NCBI RefSeq assembly: GCF_017745275.1
Contig: NZ_JAGHZS010000003.1
Span: 304,693 to 368,692 of the forward strand
Length of the DNA stretch: 64,000 bases
Reading direction: 5' to 3'
Source: Chitinophaga sp.
GTDB lineage: Bacteria > Bacteroidota > Bacteroidia > Chitinophagales > Chitinophagaceae
Position numbers and translations under genes: made by a program. Under the pieces are notes generated by a model. The model saw only the letters and a program-made list of their open reading frames with translations, did not search any database and had not been told where the DNA came from. Positions 1 through 8,648 of the stretch are shown one piece after another. How positions within the stretch are numbered: position 1 is the first letter of the stretch; each line of letters begins with the position of its first letter.

Positions 1-13
1 AAAAAATTATGCT

Positions 14-529
14 ATGAATAAAGTAACAGCTTTTATTATAACAACGTTGCTTACCGGAATAATAATGACCGGATGCAAGAAAGATCAGAATCCGCGGCTG
101 CCTGATGATACAAAAAGCGCGGCCCTTCCTTTGGTTAAAGCAGATAAAGGATCCAGTACTACGATTAGTGATATTGCTACTTTTCAGGGCAAATTCAGTG
201 TAGGACTTTATTTCGCTGATAAGGAGCAGCCGAAGAAAATGGATGTGGTAGTAGCATTGAATAAAGTATATACAAATGTAAAAGTGTTGAAGGCAGATGT
301 AACTACCTACCCTACTTCTTTTACCGTAACTGCACAGCAACTGGCCGACTTGTTTGGCGCTAAGGCAGATACGCTGCCCAATGGTACCACGTTTGAAATA
401 GGCGCTAATGTGTTCATGAGTAATGGGCTGATGGTACCGATATTTAATCCATATGGTTCCTCCTATGGTCCGGATGCGAGTAGCTATACCGGCTCCAGTT
501 TAAAGGTGACATATAAGATTGACAGATAA
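14..529 (+). CDS. Exported lipoprotein of unknown function
   Basis: This 171-residue protein starts with a hydrophobic signal segment ending in the lipobox MTGC, so Cys21 is the likely lipidated residue. The mature part is rich in Thr, Ser, Val and aromatic residues, looks like a beta-sandwich and contains no catalytic motif I can name. Small lipoproteins of this kind often sit beside SusC/SusD pairs and may help bind the substrate at the surface, but that role is inference. A strong hairpin with a T-run follows the stop, so it probably ends a transcript that begins to the left of the window and is separate from the susC unit at 1142. The ATG at 14 is the only sensible start. Confidence 0.75.
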   Translation: MNKVTAFIITTLLTGIIMTGCKKDQNPRLPDDTKSAALPLVKADKGSSTTISDIATFQGKFSVGLYFADKEQPKKMDVVVALNKVYTNVKVLKADVTTYPTSFTVTAQQLADLFGAKADTLPNGTTFEIGANVFMSNGLMVPIFNPYGSSYGPDASSYTGSSLKVTYKIDR

Positions 530-552
530 TTGAAACTGGTTATTAATGTTGT

Positions 553-587
553 AAAGCTGCCTCATATTGAGGCGGCTTTTTTATTTT
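553..587 (+). terminator. Intrinsic terminator after the lipoprotein gene
   Basis: A 12-bp stem (AAAGCTGCCTCA paired with TGAGGCGGCTTT, one G-T wobble) with a TAT loop runs into a T-rich tail. It lies 24 bases after the stop codon at 529. Confidence 0.85.
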
Positions 588-600
588 TTATTTTGCATAG

Positions 601-653
601 TAACACGAACATGTTATTTTGTGGCGTTATGGTTTCGTTAAATTTGCGTTAAA
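601..653 (+). promoter_or_regulatory. Candidate promoter with operator-like repeats in the 550-bp gap before susC
   Basis: The stretch 590-1141 has no convincing gene. Near its left end TAAATTTG (639-646) matches the Bacteroidota -7 box TAnnTTTG exactly, with a TTG at 619-621, 17 bases upstream (19-21 is more usual). An inverted repeat TAACA-N6-TGTTA (601-616) lies just upstream, and two copies of CGTTAAA (636-642 and 647-653), 11 bp apart, straddle the -7 box. If used, the promoter would give a leader of almost 490 bases before susC. I found no other exact -7 box in the gap; near matches occur at 951 and 974. Confidence 0.35.
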
Positions 654-1141
654 CATGGAAATTTCGCCATCGACAACCACGATGTTTTCTTCTGTGTTAC
701 AACTGAATGAACTAATTGGTGTTAACGTACGCGTTTTTTTTGTAGGACATTTTTGCTTAGGGGAACTAGTTACAACAAACTTTTTCCATTTTAGAATTTA
801 TTGAGGTGATCACTTGTAAGCCTGGGATAGCATTCCGGCGGGAAATTTATTTCTCCGGAGGTATTGCGATCTCTCTGTATTACCATGATTAATTAAAATT
901 AACGGGCTATTAAGGCGTACCTGTCGCCATAATACTCTGGCTAACTTGTTTATTTTTTGAATTGCTTATGAGATAACATTTGCTGTACTGTAAAGTAGGT
1001 CGCTACGTTGGTTATACACGTGGCGTTTGTTATTTCACATAAATATATCGGCGTAAAATAAAGGTAGGATGCCTAATGGAATTGCTATGCCTGTAATGGA
1101 TCTTTAGCTGTAGTAACAATTATTTCAAATCTAAATCGCTT

Positions 1142-4100
1142 ATGAAGAAAGCAGTATTGTTCTTGCTTATTGCGGCCATCAGCGTTGTTCAGGCGCTGGC
1201 CCAAACGCGGCCAATCACCGGTAGGGTGACTGATGCCAAAGATGGTGCACCTTTGCCGGGTGTAACCGTTAAAATCAAAAATACCAATACTGGTACCACT
1301 ACTAACGGGGATGGTAAATTCACCCTGAATGTATCTGGTAATCCTGTATTGGAATTTACGTTTGTAGGCTTTGCCTCTAAAGAAGTAGCTACTTCCGGGA
1401 AAAACAGCATTGACGTAAAGATGGGTGCTGATGAGAAAGCACTGAGTGAAGTGGTGGTAGTAGCTTATGGTACTACTAAGAAAGGCTCCAATACCAGTGC
1501 TTCTACTCAAATCGATAGCAAGAAATTTGCTACCAGGTCAATTTCAAACGTTGCTTCTGCATTGGATGGAGCTGCTCCTGGTATCCAAACCAACGCGGGA
1601 AGTGGTCAGCCAGGTGATGGCCCAGCTATCCGTATCCGTGGTTTTGGATCTGTAAATGCTTCCAGCGATCCTTTGTATGTAGTGGATGGAGTACCTTACT
1701 CTGGTAGCCTGAGCAGCTTGAACGTAGCTGACATCGAAAGCATTTCTGTGCTGAAAGATGCATCTTCTTCTTCCCTCTACGGTTCCCGTGCAGCTAACGG
1801 TGTGGTGATTGTAACTACCAAGAAAGGAAAAAGCGGACGTAATCAACTGCAGGTAACCGCTGTACAAGGCTTCAACAGCCGTGGTATTCCTGAATACAGC
1901 AGGCTGAATGCACAACAATACTATCCCATTATGTGGGAAGCACAGCGCAATGCTTTAGTAACTAGTGGCGTCGCACGTGATGTAGCTAACAAACGTGCTT
2001 CCGGCCTCGTAGCTGGTGCAAAAAGCATCAAAGATATGTTGGGATACAATCCATTCAATGTAGCTGACAATGCAATTGTTGATACTAATGGTGTATTAAA
2101 TCCTAATGCGAAATTGCTCTATCCGGATGATCTGGACTGGGAAAAAGCGGTTACCCGTACTGGTGCCCGTGGCGAATATGGTATCAACTACAGCGGTGGA
2201 ACAGAGAAAACAGATTACTTTGCTTCATTGAACTACCTGAGCGATAAGGGTTATGTGATCAATTCTGATTTCCAACGTATCAGCGCCCGTTTGAACGTAA
2301 ATACACAGGCTACCAGCTGGTTCAAAACCGGTGTTAACATCGCAGGTACCTTTGTAAAATCAAACCAGACAGATGTTACCAGCAGTACTGCTTATGTAAA
2401 TCCCATTTTCTTTGCCCGTAACATCGGACCAATTTATCCGGTATATCAACATGATGCAACCGGTGCTTACATATTGGACAAAGATGGTAACAGAATTTTT
2501 GATGCGGGTGGGTCACGTGGCGCTGGTGCGTCCCAGGGCCGTAATACAGTTGCTGAAAACCTGCTGAATGATAATTCTTTCACCCGCAATGTTCTCAGTG
2601 GTAGAACATTTGGCGAAATCACCTTCCTCAAGGACTTCAAGTTTACTACCAACCTGAGCGTGGATATCGCTAACTACAGGGGTAATACTTATTGGAACAC
2701 ATTGATAGGTGATGGTGCTCCAGGTGGTTTGGGTGCCCGTACTAATACTCAAACCAGCAGCTACACACTGAACCAGTTATTAAACTATAACAAAAGCTTT
2801 GGTGCTCATACACTGGGTGTGTTAGTAGGTCACGAGAACTATGACCAAACTGTTTATCAACTCTATGGTGAACGTCAGTCACAGATCATTCTGGGTAATT
2901 CCGAACTCTATAATTTTACGACTACTAATAACCTGTATTCTTACAAAAGACTGTATAGAACAGAAGGATATTTCTCCCGTGTGAATTACGATTACAATGA
3001 GAAGTATTTCGTATCTGCCTCTATTCGTCGTGACGGTACTTCCCGGTTTTATACAGACAACCGCTGGGGTAACTTCTACTCCGTTGGTGCTGGCTGGCGT
3101 CTGGATAAAGAAGAGTTCATGCATAATGCCGGTTGGGTTAATATGTTGAAACTGAGATCTTCTTACGGTACTGCAGGTAATGATGCCGTACAGGAAGTAG
3201 ATGCCAACGGTGTAGTAACGCCAATATATTTTGGATGGCAAACACTCTATAAACTGGGTTATAACAACGCACTGGAACCAGGAGTATTCTTTACCAAATT
3301 AGGTAACAAAGATATTCAGTGGGAATCTAATAAAAGCTTCGACGTAGGTGTTGACTTTGCTATCCTGGATAACAGATTATCCGGTAGCATCGAATATTTC
3401 AGCCGTCAGTCAGATAACCTGTTATTCGATTTACCATTACCACTTTCCAGCGGTATTAATGTTAAAACTGTGAACGTTGGTACCATGGTGAACAGAGGCG
3501 TGGAACTGCAGTTAACAGGTGAAGTTTTCCGTAAGAAAAACTTTGGCTGGACAGTAGATCTGAACCTGAGCACCGTTAAAAACGAAATCACCAAATTGCC
3601 ACAGAAAGAAATCATCAATAGCACCAAGAAACTGTCTGTTGGTCACTCTATCTATGATTACTGGTTACGTGACTGGTATGGAGTGGATCCTACTGATGGT
3701 GCTGCATTATATGTTGCCGCTAGCGGTACCGGTGCTGGTGTTCGTGTAATGAAAAATGGGGATACTGTAACTACCAACATTAATAACGCTAAGTATCACT
3801 ATGCTGGTAGCGCTATCCCTAAATTCTATGGTAGCATCACCAATACATTCAACTACAAACAATTCCAGTTGTCATTCCTGGTATCCTTCCAGGTGGGTGG
3901 TAAAATATATGACGCAACCTATGCATCTCTGATGAATGCGGGTAGCTATGGACAGGCTTTACATACAGACATTCTGAAACGCTGGCAGAAACCTGGTGAT
4001 GTTACAGACGTACCACGTATGGACCAGAGCCAGACTACCAACTTCAATGCTGCCACTTCAGATCGTTGGTTGACTGATGCCTCTTTCCTGAACATCAGGT

Positions 4101-4303
4101 CAGTAAAACTGGGTTATACCGTTCCCACAGCTTTTGCTAACAAAGCACACGTGAGCGCAGCCAACGTGTTCCTGAGTGGTGAAAACCTGGCACTCTTCAG
4201 TGCACGTAAAGGAATGAACGTAGCACAAGCCTTTACCGGTGTTACTTCGAACGTATACATGCCAGCTCGTATCATCAGTGCAGGTTTGAACATTACACTC
4301 TAA
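1142..4303 (+). CDS. susC: SusC-family TonB-dependent outer-membrane transporter
   Basis: SusC proteins form the TonB-driven outer-membrane channel that imports oligosaccharides or peptides captured by a partner SusD lipoprotein. The 1053-residue length fits. Residues 1-20 are a Sec signal peptide ending ALA. About 21-105 form a carboxypeptidase-regulatory-like beta-sandwich, followed by the SEVVVVAYG stretch typical of the TonB-box region. The plug shows the hallmark strings PLYVVDGVPY and SVLKDASSSSLYGSRAANG. The rest is the 22-strand barrel, ending in NITL. No N-terminal STN/FecR signalling extension is present, so it is probably not controlled by a paired sigma/anti-sigma system. The cognate susD starts 11 bp after the stop. 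No glycoside hydrolase lies nearby, so the substrate cannot be read from context. Confidence 0.97.
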   Translation: MKKAVLFLLIAAISVVQALAQTRPITGRVTDAKDGAPLPGVTVKIKNTNTGTTTNGDGKFTLNVSGNPVLEFTFVGFASKEVATSGKNSIDVKMGADEKALSEVVVVAYGTTKKGSNTSASTQIDSKKFATRSISNVASALDGAAPGIQTNAGSGQPGDGPAIRIRGFGSVNASSDPLYVVDGVPYSGSLSSLNVADIESISVLKDASSSSLYGSRAANGVVIVTTKKGKSGRNQLQVTAVQGFNSRGIPEYSRLNAQQYYPIMWEAQRNALVTSGVARDVANKRASGLVAGAKSIKDMLGYNPFNVADNAIVDTNGVLNPNAKLLYPDDLDWEKAVTRTGARGEYGINYSGGTEKTDYFASLNYLSDKGYVINSDFQRISARLNVNTQATSWFKTGVNIAGTFVKSNQTDVTSSTAYVNPIFFARNIGPIYPVYQHDATGAYILDKDGNRIFDAGGSRGAGASQGRNTVAENLLNDNSFTRNVLSGRTFGEITFLKDFKFTTNLSVDIANYRGNTYWNTLIGDGAPGGLGARTNTQTSSYTLNQLLNYNKSFGAHTLGVLVGHENYDQTVYQLYGERQSQIILGNSELYNFTTTNNLYSYKRLYRTEGYFSRVNYDYNEKYFVSASIRRDGTSRFYTDNRWGNFYSVGAGWRLDKEEFMHNAGWVNMLKLRSSYGTAGNDAVQEVDANGVVTPIYFGWQTLYKLGYNNALEPGVFFTKLGNKDIQWESNKSFDVGVDFAILDNRLSGSIEYFSRQSDNLLFDLPLPLSSGINVKTVNVGTMVNRGVELQLTGEVFRKKNFGWTVDLNLSTVKNEITKLPQKEIINSTKKLSVGHSIYDYWLRDWYGVDPTDGAALYVAASGTGAGVRVMKNGDTVTTNINNAKYHYAGSAIPKFYGSITNTFNYKQFQLSFLVSFQVGGKIYDATYASLMNAGSYGQALHTDILKRWQKPGDVTDVPRMDQSQTTNFNAATSDRWLTDASFLNIRSVKLGYTVPTAFANKAHVSAANVFLSGENLALFSARKGMNVAQAFTGVTSNVYMPARIISAGLNITL

Positions 4304-4314
4304 AATTTGAAAGA

Positions 4315-5790
4315 ATGAAAAGGATACTTTATATATTCATTGCTTTTGCAGTATCCGGCGTGTCGCTGACGTCCTGCAAAAAAGATTATCTTAACACCAG
4401 CCCTACCGAGGCGGTGGAAGTAGGCGATGTGTTTGTTGACATGAAGGGCGCATGGGCTGCCTTGAATGGTATTCACAGAGCGATGTACAAAGATTATGAT
4501 AGCCAGGATCAAACTGGTCAGACTACCATTATGATCGACGCAGATATGATGGGAGAAGACCTGGTGATGACCAGTGCGGGTAACGGTTGGTGGAATGCTT
4601 CCTACCAATGGACCATGCATCGTAACACCAGTGCAACACACCTGAAATTTGTTTACTACTTCTATTACAGGATCATTGCAAATGCCAATAATATCCTCGA
4701 CAGAATTGACGGCATACCAGGCAGTGACACCGATAAGAAAGCTATCAAAGGTGAAGCGCTGGCTTATAGAGCATGGGCACATTTTCAACTGGTACAGTTA
4801 TTTGGAGAGCGTTATGACGCCACTAAATCTAACACACAGGCAGGTGTACCGCTGATGACTAAGTTCACCATCGAGCCACAACCAAGAGCTACTGTAGCAG
4901 ACGTATACACCCAGGTAAATAAAGACCTGAACGATGCGTTAACCAATATGACCGGTTATTCCCGTGTTTCTAAATCTCACTTTGATACAATTGTTGTATA
5001 TGGTATTAAAGCACGCGTTGCTTTAGCGATGCAGGATTGGGCTGGTGCTGCTACCAATGCAGAAGTAGTGATTAACAAAGGTGGTTATAAGCTGATGGGT
5101 ACCACAGAATATGTAAGAGGATTTAACAATGCTGACAACGCAGAATGGATCTGGGCCAGCCGTCCAACTGATGATCAGACTACTGCGTTCAATGGATTCT
5201 TCGCTTACATGTCTTTGAACTTCAGTTCTTCCAATATCCGTAGTAATCCAAAAGCAATCAGCAAAACGCTGTATGCTAATTTAAAGGCAACAGATGTTCG
5301 TGCTCAACTGTGGGATTCTACAGGTAAGAAATTTACTGTGCCTACTGAGGCATTCAAGAAATATCCTTACATGAACCAGAAGTTCCTGGCTAAAGGACCT
5401 AGCAGCAGTGTGGGTGATGTTACTTACATGCGTTTGGCTGAAATGTACCTGATTGATGCAGAAGCAAAAGCACAGCAATCAAAAGATGCTGAAGCGGCGG
5501 ATGCGTTATTCACACTGGTAAGTGCGCGTGATAATAGCTATGTAAAATCAACCAATACAGGTCAGGCACTGAAAGATGAAATATCTATCCAACGTCGCCT
5601 TGAACTGTGGGGTGAAGGCTTCCGCTTCTTTGACCTGAAACGTAAAAACGAATCAGTTGACAGGAGTGGTTCTAACCATGACGCTGCCCTGGCATTGGTA
5701 TTGAAGCTGCCAGCAGGCGATGCAAGATGGCAATGGCTGTTCCCTCAGGATGAGTTAAATGCGAATCCTAAGATTGTACAGAACCCATAA
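4315..5790 (+). CDS. susD: SusD/RagB-family nutrient-binding outer-membrane lipoprotein
   Basis: This is the surface lid lipoprotein that works with the SusC transporter encoded just upstream. The signal peptide ends in the lipobox LTSC (Cys21). The 491-residue protein has the TPR-like helical core of the family, with the recognisable segments EALAYRAWAHFQLVQLFGE, RLAEMYLIDAEAKAQ and RRLELWGEGFRFFDLKR. The 11-bp gap and the terminator after its stop indicate a two-gene susC-susD transcript. Substrate specificity cannot be inferred: there is no neighbouring glycoside hydrolase, sulfatase or peptidase, and the next gene is on the other strand. Confidence 0.97.
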   Translation: MKRILYIFIAFAVSGVSLTSCKKDYLNTSPTEAVEVGDVFVDMKGAWAALNGIHRAMYKDYDSQDQTGQTTIMIDADMMGEDLVMTSAGNGWWNASYQWTMHRNTSATHLKFVYYFYYRIIANANNILDRIDGIPGSDTDKKAIKGEALAYRAWAHFQLVQLFGERYDATKSNTQAGVPLMTKFTIEPQPRATVADVYTQVNKDLNDALTNMTGYSRVSKSHFDTIVVYGIKARVALAMQDWAGAATNAEVVINKGGYKLMGTTEYVRGFNNADNAEWIWASRPTDDQTTAFNGFFAYMSLNFSSSNIRSNPKAISKTLYANLKATDVRAQLWDSTGKKFTVPTEAFKKYPYMNQKFLAKGPSSSVGDVTYMRLAEMYLIDAEAKAQQSKDAEAADALFTLVSARDNSYVKSTNTGQALKDEISIQRRLELWGEGFRFFDLKRKNESVDRSGSNHDAALALVLKLPAGDARWQWLFPQDELNANPKIVQNP

Positions 5791-5812
5791 TAATTGTGAT
5801 TAACACCTGTAT

Positions 5813-5849
5813 AAAAAAACCTCACTGGATATTTCCAGTGAGGTTTTTT
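5813..5849. terminator. Bidirectional terminator between susD and the TlpA-like gene
   Basis: A 16-17-bp near-perfect stem (core CCTCACTGGA / TCCAGTGAGG) is flanked by A-runs on the left and T-runs on the right, so it can end transcripts from both convergent genes. Confidence 0.9.
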
Positions 5850-5868
5850 GTTTATGAAGATGAATACC

Positions 5869-7023
5869 TTATTTCAGTACCTCTTGTAACTTCGCTTCCA
5901 GCGCAGGGCCTCTCAGGTTAGCAGCAATTACTTTGCCCTGGGGATCCAGCAGGAAATTAGTAGGAATTGCATTGATGCCATATAGTGGCACTACAGCAGA
6001 ATCCCAGAATTTAAGATCACTTACATGGTTCCAGGCCAGGCCGTCTTCTTTAATTGCCTGTTGCCATTTATCTTTTGTTTTATCCAGTGATACGCCCAGT
6101 ATGGTGAAATTTTTGCCTTTATATTGCTGATAAGCTTTCACTACGTTCGGGTTTTCCTGGCGGCATGGACCGCACCAGCTGGCCCAGAAATCTACCAGTA
6201 CATATTTACCACGGAAGGAACTGAGACTAATCATTTTACCGGTAGGATCAGGCAAGGTAAAGTCAGGTGCTACCTGGCCTACTTTAACAGCGGTTGGCTC
6301 TTCGCCACCGGCTGCATCGCTGCCGCCATCCTGGTGTGATTTTTCCAGTTCTGCAATTTTATCGGTCATGCTTTTCACCAGCGTATTCTTAGGAAAGCGG
6401 GTGGTGAGGTTGGTGAACACTTGTTTGTGTGCTATGATTTCTTCCGGGTTTCTTACCTGGCTAATCGCAAATACCGCATTGGCGGGATTTTTTGTTTTAT
6501 CGGCCATCAGGAAGAAACTGTTCTCGAAATCTTTTTCTTTTTTCTGGAAAGCCGCCAGCTTAGGTTGGAATACGCTATCTGGCAAGGCCCCGTGCAGGCT
6601 GTCCAGCTGACGCATTTCTTCCGTGAGTGAAATAGATTGTTTGCTGATATCGCCTAAAAACTGTTGCAGTTCGGCGGTAGGCTCGGAACCAGTTACTTTT
6701 ACCTCTTCCAGTTTATCTATATCACCATCCAGTTTCATATCACCAGCATCGAGCGCCAGCAATACAAACTTGCCATTGTCGAAGCGGATGCGGTACAGGC
6801 CTTGTTCTGCGACCATCCCTTTCAGTGAAAATTTTCCACTGGCATCTTTCACATTGGCAGAATCTACCACTTTCACGTTATCCAGGGTGAGCTCTTCCAG
6901 TACCACCGGACCTAATGGAAGATTGCTAAAATGCCCGTCTATCTTAAAAGCTCCTTTTTCCGTTTGCCCGGCACATCCTGCCAGGAAAGCCCCGGCGGAA
7001 ATCCATAATAAGTGTTTTTTCAT
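5869..7023 (-). CDS. TlpA/ResA-like thiol-disulfide oxidoreductase lipoprotein (DUF4369-type N-terminus)
   Basis: This 384-residue envelope lipoprotein has lipobox LAGC (Cys17), a beta-rich N-terminal domain of the DUF4369 type common in Bacteroidota, a helical middle, and a C-terminal thioredoxin domain with the active site WCGPC (Cys284 and Cys287) and the cis-proline string NAIPTNF. It should reduce or isomerise disulfides of exported proteins; its partner is unknown. The reading frame extends 14 codons further upstream, but the ATG at 7023 is chosen because it puts the signal peptide at the N-terminus. It lies 69 bp downstream of gatB on the same strand and may be read through from it. 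Confidence 0.9.
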   Translation of the reverse strand: MKKHLLWISAGAFLAGCAGQTEKGAFKIDGHFSNLPLGPVVLEELTLDNVKVVDSANVKDASGKFSLKGMVAEQGLYRIRFDNGKFVLLALDAGDMKLDGDIDKLEEVKVTGSEPTAELQQFLGDISKQSISLTEEMRQLDSLHGALPDSVFQPKLAAFQKKEKDFENSFFLMADKTKNPANAVFAISQVRNPEEIIAHKQVFTNLTTRFPKNTLVKSMTDKIAELEKSHQDGGSDAAGGEEPTAVKVGQVAPDFTLPDPTGKMISLSSFRGKYVLVDFWASWCGPCRQENPNVVKAYQQYKGKNFTILGVSLDKTKDKWQQAIKEDGLAWNHVSDLKFWDSAVVPLYGINAIPTNFLLDPQGKVIAANLRGPALEAKLQEVLK

Positions 7024-7092
7024 GCTGTTGTTTTTTTGAACATTCATCTGACCAATGCTACTCAATATAGGTTAATTATAAATAATGGTTTT

Positions 7093-8541
7093 TCAGCCCT
7101 TCAGCTTTTCGGCCAGTAATTCGTTAGTAAGACGCGGATCAGCCTTGCCTTTGGAGAGCTTCATTACTTCTCCTACAAACAAGGACATCAGGCCTTTTTT
7201 ACCCCCTTTGAAAGCGGCTACTTTGTCTGGATATTTAGCCAGCACTTCATCTATGATGGGAGCAATATTATCTGCGTTATTGTCTTGTAATAAATTGAGC
7301 CTGGTAGCTATTTCCATCGGGTCGGCGGGCGACTGTATCATTTCCGGCAATATGCGGGAAGAGGCGATAGAGAAGCTTACTTTGCCGGCATCTGTCAGGC
7401 TGATCAGGGCGGCCAGTGCTGCTGGTGTTACCGGGAATGTGCTGATATCCGCCGAATTTTCATTCAGCCAGGATTTCACCGGACCCAGCATCCAGTTGGC
7501 GGCTGCCTTATATTGTGCAGTTACTGCAATCAGGCTTTCATAATAATCTGCCGTAGATTTATCATCGCAGATCACGCGGGCATCGTATTCCGGCAAGCCA
7601 AATTCCGTAGTATACTTGCGGATCAACTCTTCCGGCAGCGCTGGCAGCGTAGCCCGGATACCGTCAATGAAAGCATCGGTGAGGCGGAATGGTGCCAGAT
7701 CAGGCTCAGGGAAGTAGCGGTAATCATTAGCTTCTTCTTTAGAGCGCAGGGAAAAGGAGCTGCCGTTGGAGGCGTCAAAGCTGCGGGTTTCCTGTATCAG
7801 TGTGCCGCCGCCTTCAATCAGGTCAATCTGCCGCTTTACTTCATTATCTATGGCCCGCTTTACGTTGCGGATAGAGTTCATATTTTTCACTTCCACCTTA
7901 GTACCCAGTGTGGTACTGCCTTTCAGCCGAACGGAGATATTGGCGTCACAGCGCATACTCCCTTCTTCCATATTCCCGTCACATACGCCCAGGTAACGTA
8001 CCAGCCGGCGCATTTCAGTCAGATAGGCATAGGCTTCATCGCTGCTATGCATGTCCGGTTCGGTCACTATTTCCACCAGTGGCACGCCCGCACGGTTATA
8101 GTCTACATAGCTGTTGTAAGGATCCTGGTCATGCAGCAATTTACCGGCATCTTCCTCAAGGTGAATGCGGTTTAACTGCACGTGGCGGGCACCCGCATCT
8201 GTAACAATGGCAATATAGCCGCCTTTACAAATGGGCGCCGTATGTTGGGATACCTGGTAGCCTTTGGGCAAATCCGGGTAGAAATAGTTTTTTCTGGCGA
8301 AATAGTTATCCTTCTCAATTTCGCAATGACAGGCCAGGCCAAGTTTGATGGCATATTCTGCCGCTTTACGGTTCATGCGGGGTAAAGTGCCCGGATGTGC
8401 CATCGTAATAGGACTGATATGCGTATTAGGCGCGCCGCCAAAGGCTGCGCTATCGCTGCAAAATAGTTTACTTTCAGTAAGCAACTGGGCATGTACTTCC
8501 AACCCAATTACTGTTTCATATTTGCTGTATATGTCGCTCAT
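7093..8541 (-). CDS. gatB: Aspartyl/glutamyl-tRNA(Asn/Gln) amidotransferase subunit B
   Basis: GatB is the kinase/transferase subunit of GatCAB, which converts Glu-tRNA(Gln) or Asp-tRNA(Asn) to the amidated forms using ammonia supplied by GatA. The 482 residues match the usual length. The N-terminal catalytic cradle begins YETVIGLEVHAQL and includes MAHPGTLP and the DYNRAGVPLVEIVTEPD segment; the C-terminal part is the helical/YqeY-like tail, ending LLAEKLKG. The frame opens seven codons earlier, but MSDIYSKYETVIGLEVH fits the family N-terminus and places a -7 box 18 bases upstream. gatA and gatC are not in this window. Confidence 0.97.
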   Translation of the reverse strand: MSDIYSKYETVIGLEVHAQLLTESKLFCSDSAAFGGAPNTHISPITMAHPGTLPRMNRKAAEYAIKLGLACHCEIEKDNYFARKNYFYPDLPKGYQVSQHTAPICKGGYIAIVTDAGARHVQLNRIHLEEDAGKLLHDQDPYNSYVDYNRAGVPLVEIVTEPDMHSSDEAYAYLTEMRRLVRYLGVCDGNMEEGSMRCDANISVRLKGSTTLGTKVEVKNMNSIRNVKRAIDNEVKRQIDLIEGGGTLIQETRSFDASNGSSFSLRSKEEANDYRYFPEPDLAPFRLTDAFIDGIRATLPALPEELIRKYTTEFGLPEYDARVICDDKSTADYYESLIAVTAQYKAAANWMLGPVKSWLNENSADISTFPVTPAALAALISLTDAGKVSFSIASSRILPEMIQSPADPMEIATRLNLLQDNNADNIAPIIDEVLAKYPDKVAAFKGGKKGLMSLFVGEVMKLSKGKADPRLTNELLAEKLKG

Positions 8542-8559
8542 ATTCCATGCTGATTCCCA

Positions 8560-8590
8560 CAAATATATTCAAATAATGCCGTGATTTCAG
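8560..8590 (-). promoter_or_regulatory. Candidate gatB promoter
   Basis: On the minus strand TATATTTG (8567-8560) is an exact TAnnTTTG box. A CTG, one base off the -33 TTG, lies 20 bases upstream at 8590-8588. The transcript would have a leader of roughly 10-18 bases. Confidence 0.5.
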
Positions 8591-8648
8591 GCTATTTGGT
8601 GCCAATAAAATCCTAAATTGAGTCAGGAACAACTAAAACAGCTTCCCT

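Noticed and set aside
619..804. 61-codon frame in the susC upstream gap
   Set aside because: It begins with a weak start, overlaps the candidate promoter, and has no signal peptide or domain.
7513..8175. 220-codon frame antisense to gatB
   Set aside because: Shadow of a conserved housekeeping gene; low-complexity translation without a start context.
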